A stretch of 64,000 nt of DNA from CADEED01 sp041395625. Lineage in GTDB: Bacteria; Pseudomonadota; Gammaproteobacteria; Steroidobacterales; Steroidobacteraceae. Under the pieces are notes generated by a model, which was not told the origin of the DNA, searched no databases, and saw nothing but the letters and a program-made list of their open reading frames with translations. The position numbers and the translations under genes were made by a program. Positions 60,320-64,000 of the stretch are shown here, one piece after another (the stretch's first letter is position 1; each line of letters starts with the position of its first letter). The stretch spans positions 248,001 to 312,000 of the forward strand of contig JAWLAE010000002.1 in assembly GCA_041395625.1 (NCBI GenBank), in the 5' to 3' direction.

Positions 60320-62410
60320 TTACTTACGCTTCTTGACGGTGGACTTAGCGGCTTTGTAGCCGTCCGGATAGATGAGAATGCAACCCACCTTGTCCACGAC
60401 GCCATGGTACTTGGGCAGGATCACTGTGGTGGAGTCCATCTCCATCACGATCGCCGGACCCTTTATTTTGTTACCCGCCTTCAATTTGGCTCGATCGTAA
60501 ACCGTTGCGGTAACACTCTTGCCATCCATGTAAGAAGCCTGTTTGCCAACTGCGGCTGCCTTCGGGTCCGGGCCGCCCTTCGGCAACTCGGGGCGCTTGA
60601 TCGAAATGCCCTTACCCAGCACCGCCGCTCGCAAACTCACCAGTTCGTGCGGCAAATTGAGTGCAAAAGTGAACAGCCGCTTATGTTCGGCATCGAACTG
60701 ATCCGACAGTGACTTCAAGCCACGCTTCTCAAGATCCTTCATATCGACCTGCACTGCCAATCGCAAACCTTGGCCGTGATAGCGCAAATCGACTTCGAAA
60801 CTGTTGCGCATCTCCGCCTTGGGCACACCTTCTGCTTCGAGCGCCTTCGCCGCCTCGCGTTGCAGTTCCTGCAGCAGCGACTTGACCTCTTTGGCAGAGA
60901 TTTCCGAGAACTTGCGTACATAGGTGCGCGCACGCTCGTCGCGCACCGCCGTGGTGGCGTCGCCGAGCGCGCATAGCACACCAGGGCCCGGCGGGATGAT
61001 GGACGGCCAGGAGCCTAACAACCGCGACAGCGCGTTGGCGTGAATCGGGCCGGCGCCACCGAAGGCGATCAGAGCATAGTCGCGCGGATCATAACCCTGC
61101 TCGACCGAGACCATGCGCAGTGCGCCAACCATGTTCTCGTTGACGATGTTATAGATACCCAGCGCGGAATCCTTCAGCGACATGCCAAGCGCATCGGCCA
61201 CTTTTTGCACGGCTTGGGTCGCGAGCTCGCGATCGAGCACCATGTCGCCGCCCAGCTTCTGCATGTCGGGGATGTAGCCCAACACCACGTTGGCGTCCGC
61301 CACCGTCGGTTCGGTACCGCCGCGGCCGTAAGCTGCCGGGCCCGGATCGGCGCCCGCCGATTGCGGGCCAACGCGCAATGCTTTGGTTAGCTCAGGCACG
61401 TGTGCGATCGAGCCGCCACCGGCACCCACTGTGCGAATATCGACCGACGAGGCGCGCACCGTGACATCGCCGACAGTGGTTTCGCGACGCAGGCGCGCTT
61501 GGCCATTCTGGATGAGCGCGACGTCGGTAGAAGTGCCACCCATGTCTGCCGTCAGAAGGTTCGGAAAGCCGGCTTGCTGGGCAACCCACACCGCACCCGT
61601 GACGCCGCCTGCTGGACCAGACATCAGCATGTTGACCGGGAACTCCTCTGAGGACGCGGCCGATGCAAGACCGCCGTCGGAGCGTAAAATATGCAGTTTG
61701 ATCTTGCCGGACTGCTGCTCGATCTTCGCTTTCAGGTTCTTGACATAGCGTGCGACACGCGGGCGTACATAAGAGTTGGCAACCGTTGTGACCGTGCGCT
61801 CGTACTCCTGCATTTCCGGCACGACTTCCGATGACAGCGACACCGGAATGTCCGGCATTTCCTCCGCTGCAATCGCTTTGATGCGCTTCTCGTGCTTGTC
61901 GTTGGCGAACGAGTTGATCAGACAAACCGTCAATGCTTCGATGTTCTGCTTCTTGAGCGCCTGCAGATCCTTGCGCAACTTGGCCTCATCGAGCTTATGC
62001 ACAACCTCACCGCGTGCGCTGACGCGCTCGTCTGCTTCGATTGTGGATGCGAGCCCGGCCATGGGCAGTGACTTGTTATAGATAACCCAACCGCCGAGAC
62101 CACCCGGCACGTAGGAACGTGCAATCTGCAGCACCTGCCGGTAGCCCTTGGTCGTCACGAGACCGCACTTGGCACCCGTACCGGTCAACACCGTATTGGT
62201 AGCGACGGTGGTTCCGTGCATCACGTGCTCGATGCCTGACGGCTCGATACCCGCGAGTCCACAGATGCGCGAGATGCCGTTCAAGACGCCGATCGACTGA
62301 TCGGCAGGTGTGCTTGGTACTTTGGCAGACCAAGTCCGCCCGTTCTTATCGTTGACCAGCAGCAAGTCCGTGAACGTGCCGCCGACATCAACACCCAGTC
62401 GATATGACAT
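60320..62410 (-). CDS. hyuA: Hydantoinase/oxoprolinase A / ketone carboxylase beta-type subunit (HyuA)
   Basis: 696 aa. N-terminal ATPase features: RLGVDVGGTFTDLLLVND (3-20), HGTTVATNTVLTGTGAKCGL; the middle contains VNMLMSGPAGGVTGAVWVAQ and TADMGGTSTDVALI (phosphate-binding), and ALIAFGGAGPIHANALSRLL. It forms a complex with HyuB, with ATP spent to activate a cyclic amide or ketone. Substrate is unknown. Its ATG has GGAGT about six bases upstream. The gap to the next gene (167 bp) holds no clear promoter. Confidence 0.95.
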   Translation of the reverse strand: MSYRLGVDVGGTFTDLLLVNDKNGRTWSAKVPSTPADQSIGVLNGISRICGLAGIEPSGIEHVMHGTTVATNTVLTGTGAKCGLVTTKGYRQVLQIARSYVPGGLGGWVIYNKSLPMAGLASTIEADERVSARGEVVHKLDEAKLRKDLQALKKQNIEALTVCLINSFANDKHEKRIKAIAAEEMPDIPVSLSSEVVPEMQEYERTVTTVANSYVRPRVARYVKNLKAKIEQQSGKIKLHILRSDGGLASAASSEEFPVNMLMSGPAGGVTGAVWVAQQAGFPNLLTADMGGTSTDVALIQNGQARLRRETTVGDVTVRASSVDIRTVGAGGGSIAHVPELTKALRVGPQSAGADPGPAAYGRGGTEPTVADANVVLGYIPDMQKLGGDMVLDRELATQAVQKVADALGMSLKDSALGIYNIVNENMVGALRMVSVEQGYDPRDYALIAFGGAGPIHANALSRLLGSWPSIIPPGPGVLCALGDATTAVRDERARTYVRKFSEISAKEVKSLLQELQREAAKALEAEGVPKAEMRNSFEVDLRYHGQGLRLAVQVDMKDLEKRGLKSLSDQFDAEHKRLFTFALNLPHELVSLRAAVLGKGISIKRPELPKGGPDPKAAAVGKQASYMDGKSVTATVYDRAKLKAGNKIKGPAIVMEMDSTTVILPKYHGVVDKVGCILIYPDGYKAAKSTVKKRK

Positions 62411-62577
62411 GCCAACTCCTAACGATCGAATTGAAGCCCCTGCCCCGCAGCCACCGCAGCAGCCAAGCTGCCGGCGACTCCAGGACCGAATCCCGTCGCT
62501 TTGTTAGCGCAACCGCTGTTGCACAAGCGTCCCGCAGTATCCGAGTTTGCGCGCTGCGGCGCAATGCAACGTGACAG
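62411..62577. other. Gap between hyuA and the lyase gene
   Basis: 167 bp with no coding frame and no convincing terminator. A small GCGCTGCGGCGC repeat occurs near 62550. The hyuA promoter, if separate, should be here, but none could be read with confidence. Confidence 0.3.
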
Positions 62578-63492
62578 TTACGCCGCCTGTTGCGCAGGCC
62601 GCGGGAAGGTGCCGGCCTTTACGAGCATGCTGGGTACCGGACGACCCAATACGCCCTGCAGCCACTCGCCCGTCGCGATCAGCGCATCGAGATCGATCCC
62701 GGTGCTTATGTTCATGCGATGCAGCATGTACACCAGGTCTTCGGTCGGAATATTGCCGGTGGCGGCCGGCGCGAACGGACAGCCGCCGATCCCCCCGGTG
62801 CTTGCGTCCAGCGAGTCCACACCCGCCGCAATCGCGGCATACGCATTGGCGATGCCCGTATTGCGTGTGTTGTGGAAATGACAGCGTATCCGCATACCGG
62901 GCAAGGCTTCGCGCACCCGCGCGACGATTTCGCTCACTTGCCCTGGCACGCCGACGCCGATCGTGTCGGCCAGCGCAATTTCGTGCGGCCGCCCCGCGGC
63001 TACACGCTTGGCGATTTCCACCACTTTGGCCACCGGTACCTCGCCCTCGAACGGACACCCGAAAGCGGCCGACACCGTGACCTGTGGCCGAATGCCAGCC
63101 GCGTGCGCGGCCGCCGCAATCTCGAGCCAGGCTGCGATGGATTCCTCGGTCCCCACACCCTGGTTGCGCCGATTGAACGTGTCCGAGGCGACGACCGCCA
63201 TGCCAATTTCATTGCAGCCGGCTGCCTGCGCCCGATCGAAGCCACGGCGATTGAGTACGAGCCCAACGTAATAGACGTCCGGGCGCTTCTCGATTTGCGC
63301 GAGTACGTCCTCGGCATCGGCCATCTGCGGCACCTTTTTTGGATGCACGAAGCTCGTCACCTCGAGGCGCCGTATACCGGCACCGATGAGACGGTTGATG
63401 AATTGCACCTTGGTGGCGGTGGGCATGACCCCCGGCTCGCTCTGCAGGCCGTCGCGCGGGCCCACTTCAACAATCTCGACACTGCGCTGCAT
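62578..63492 (-). CDS. HMG-CoA lyase-like (DRE-TIM metallolyase) protein
   Basis: 304 aa from ATG 63492 (AGGTGAA six bases upstream). Signatures: VEIVEVGPRDGLQSEPGV (3-20), LEVTSFVHPKKVPQM, the metal His pair in CHFHNTRNTG and active-site Cys in GGIGGCPFAPAATGN. HMG-CoA lyase cleaves 3-hydroxy-3-methylglutaryl-CoA to acetoacetate and acetyl-CoA; paralogues cleave other hydroxyacyl-CoAs. It diverges from a CaiB-type CoA transferase, consistent with CoA activation then aldol-type cleavage of an acid (inference). Confidence 0.93.
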   Translation of the reverse strand: MQRSVEIVEVGPRDGLQSEPGVMPTATKVQFINRLIGAGIRRLEVTSFVHPKKVPQMADAEDVLAQIEKRPDVYYVGLVLNRRGFDRAQAAGCNEIGMAVVASDTFNRRNQGVGTEESIAAWLEIAAAAHAAGIRPQVTVSAAFGCPFEGEVPVAKVVEIAKRVAAGRPHEIALADTIGVGVPGQVSEIVARVREALPGMRIRCHFHNTRNTGIANAYAAIAAGVDSLDASTGGIGGCPFAPAATGNIPTEDLVYMLHRMNISTGIDLDALIATGEWLQGVLGRPVPSMLVKAGTFPRPAQQAA

Positions 63493-63596
63493 GGCGTTCA
63501 CCTGTCCGGACAAATGAGTTCAAACTGCAGCTCTCATCTTAGCAAGTGGCGCGGCGATTTGCGGCACTCGCTTGCGGCCAGAACATGCGACGATCC

Positions 63597-63656
63597 TTGA
63601 CCACAGGCCGGCATGACCGGTACAAAACCTGCCCACGGCTGCCGCAGCGGCAGCCG
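63597..63656 (+). promoter_or_regulatory. Promoter and leader hairpin of the CoA transferase gene
   Basis: TTGACC (63597-63602), an 18-bp spacer and TACAAA (63621-63626) form a plausible promoter. Immediately downstream lies a perfect odd-centred palindrome, CGGCTGCCGC-A-GCGGCAGCCG (63636-63656), at about +3 of the transcript. No T-run follows, so it is an operator or 5' stem rather than a terminator. Confidence 0.45.
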
Positions 63657-63690
63657 CCTCTCATTTTTCACTTCTGCCGAAGGAATGCGC

Positions 63691-64000
63691 ATGTCCGCCG
63701 ACCCCAAGTTCAAGAATGGCCCCCTCTCCGACCTGCGCGTGCTCGAACTCGGCACGCTGCTGGCTGGCCCCTTTTGTGGCCAGCTGCTGGGTGACATGGG
63801 CGCCGAAGTCATCAAAATCGAGCCGCCGAACCAGGGCGACCCGATGCGCACCTGGGGTCGACAGAAACAGGGCGAGCCGTCGCTCTGGTGGCCGGTCGTG
63901 GCGCGTAACAAGAAGGCCATCACGCTGGATATGCGGCAGGCTGAAGGCCAGAGTCTACTCAAGGAGTTGGTGAAGAAAGCTGACTTTGTGCTTGAGAATT
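63691..64000 (+). CDS. CaiB/BaiF CoA-transferase family III protein, 3' end cut by window
   Basis: The frame is open from ATG 63691 (AAGGA six bases upstream; ATG 63685 is too close to it) to the window edge, 103 codons. N-terminal family text: LSDLRVLELGTLLAGPFCGQ, LLGDMGAEVIKIEPPNQGD, PMRTWGRQ and ARNKKAITLDMRQAEGQ. Type III enzymes move CoA between acids through an Asp in the middle domain, which is beyond the window. Divergent from the lyase. Confidence 0.95.
   Translation, partial: MSADPKFKNGPLSDLRVLELGTLLAGPFCGQLLGDMGAEVIKIEPPNQGDPMRTWGRQKQGEPSLWWPVVARNKKAITLDMRQAEGQSLLKELVKKADFVLEN

Noticed and set aside
62590..63600. 336-codon plus frame opposite the HMG-CoA lyase-like gene
   Set aside because: Antisense shadow; the minus frame has all catalytic motifs.

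Overview
The window is high-GC proteobacterial DNA with tight gene packing, frequent 4-nt ATGA or GTGA stop/start overlaps, many GTG and TTG starts, and Tat- and lipoprotein-type signals. The gene content (ETF with a FAD dehydrogenase, TRAP transporter, DUF1838, LemA plus DUF2207, UbiD, HyuA/HyuB, PhyH, CaiB) suggests a metabolically versatile soil or water Gamma- or Betaproteobacterium, possibly Steroidobacter-like. That placement is an impression, not a measurement. No rRNA, tRNA, CRISPR array, transposase or phage gene was seen. Almost the whole window is accessory catabolism, transport and regulation.

Layout. 0-8.5 kb: a partial Asp/Glu racemase-family gene diverges from an IclR regulator, which is followed by a FAD oxidase/dehydrogenase, etfB-etfA, an MFS pump, a SnoaL-like protein and a two-domain alpha/beta-fold protein. 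8.5-14.9 kb (minus strand): a secreted beta-propeller, a PEBP protein, and an overlapping block of MscS-like channel, soluble MgtE-N/CBS protein, full MgtE and a GMC oxidoreductase. 15.0-21.2 kb (plus): a nitrilase-fold amidase, a large Orn/Lys/Arg-type PLP decarboxylase, an ATP-grasp ligase and a C45 Ntn-type acyltransferase, behind a palindrome-rich promoter; this is the best candidate for an undescribed pathway. 21.4-23.7 kb: LemA and DUF2207. 35.3-23.7 kb (minus): a 14-gene run with no gap above 17 nt: UbiD decarboxylase, a 60-aa zinc ribbon, a haem-oxygenase-like diiron enzyme, SDR, GntR, an ankyrin lipoprotein, DUF1838, TRAP DctQ and DctM, a dihydropyrimidinase-like amidohydrolase, peroxiredoxin, MDR reductase, a tiny L7/L12-like membrane protein and an alpha/beta-fold protein. 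35.4-47.3 kb: methyltransferase-aldehyde dehydrogenase, VOC protein, a second two-domain alpha/beta protein, a second nitrilase, an orphan solute-binding protein, GST, a YdhR-like protein, a divergent pair of paralogous membrane proteins and another alpha/beta protein. 47.3-52.2 kb: a decayed patch (truncated SDR, MelB-type transporter with two in-frame stops, frameshifted SMP-30-like gene) around an intact MHS transporter. 52.2-57.5 kb: DUF1838, a serine-hydrolase-like lipoprotein, and a PhyH/alpha-beta/flavin-disulfide reductase operon. 57.6-64 kb: an N-carbamoylsarcosine-amidase-like hydrolase, a clear terminator, HyuB-HyuA, an HMG-CoA-lyase-like enzyme and a partial CaiB-type CoA transferase.

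Two themes stand out. First, amide/ureide chemistry recurs (two nitrilases, a hydantoinase-like enzyme, HyuAB, a carbamoylsarcosine-amidase-like enzyme, C45, ATP-grasp). Second, six genes encode eight alpha/beta-hydrolase-fold domains, and none has serine at the nucleophile elbow; His is the commonest replacement. Several share a DGxHL...W...RD...PW cap motif. They look like one locally expanded, non-canonical family.
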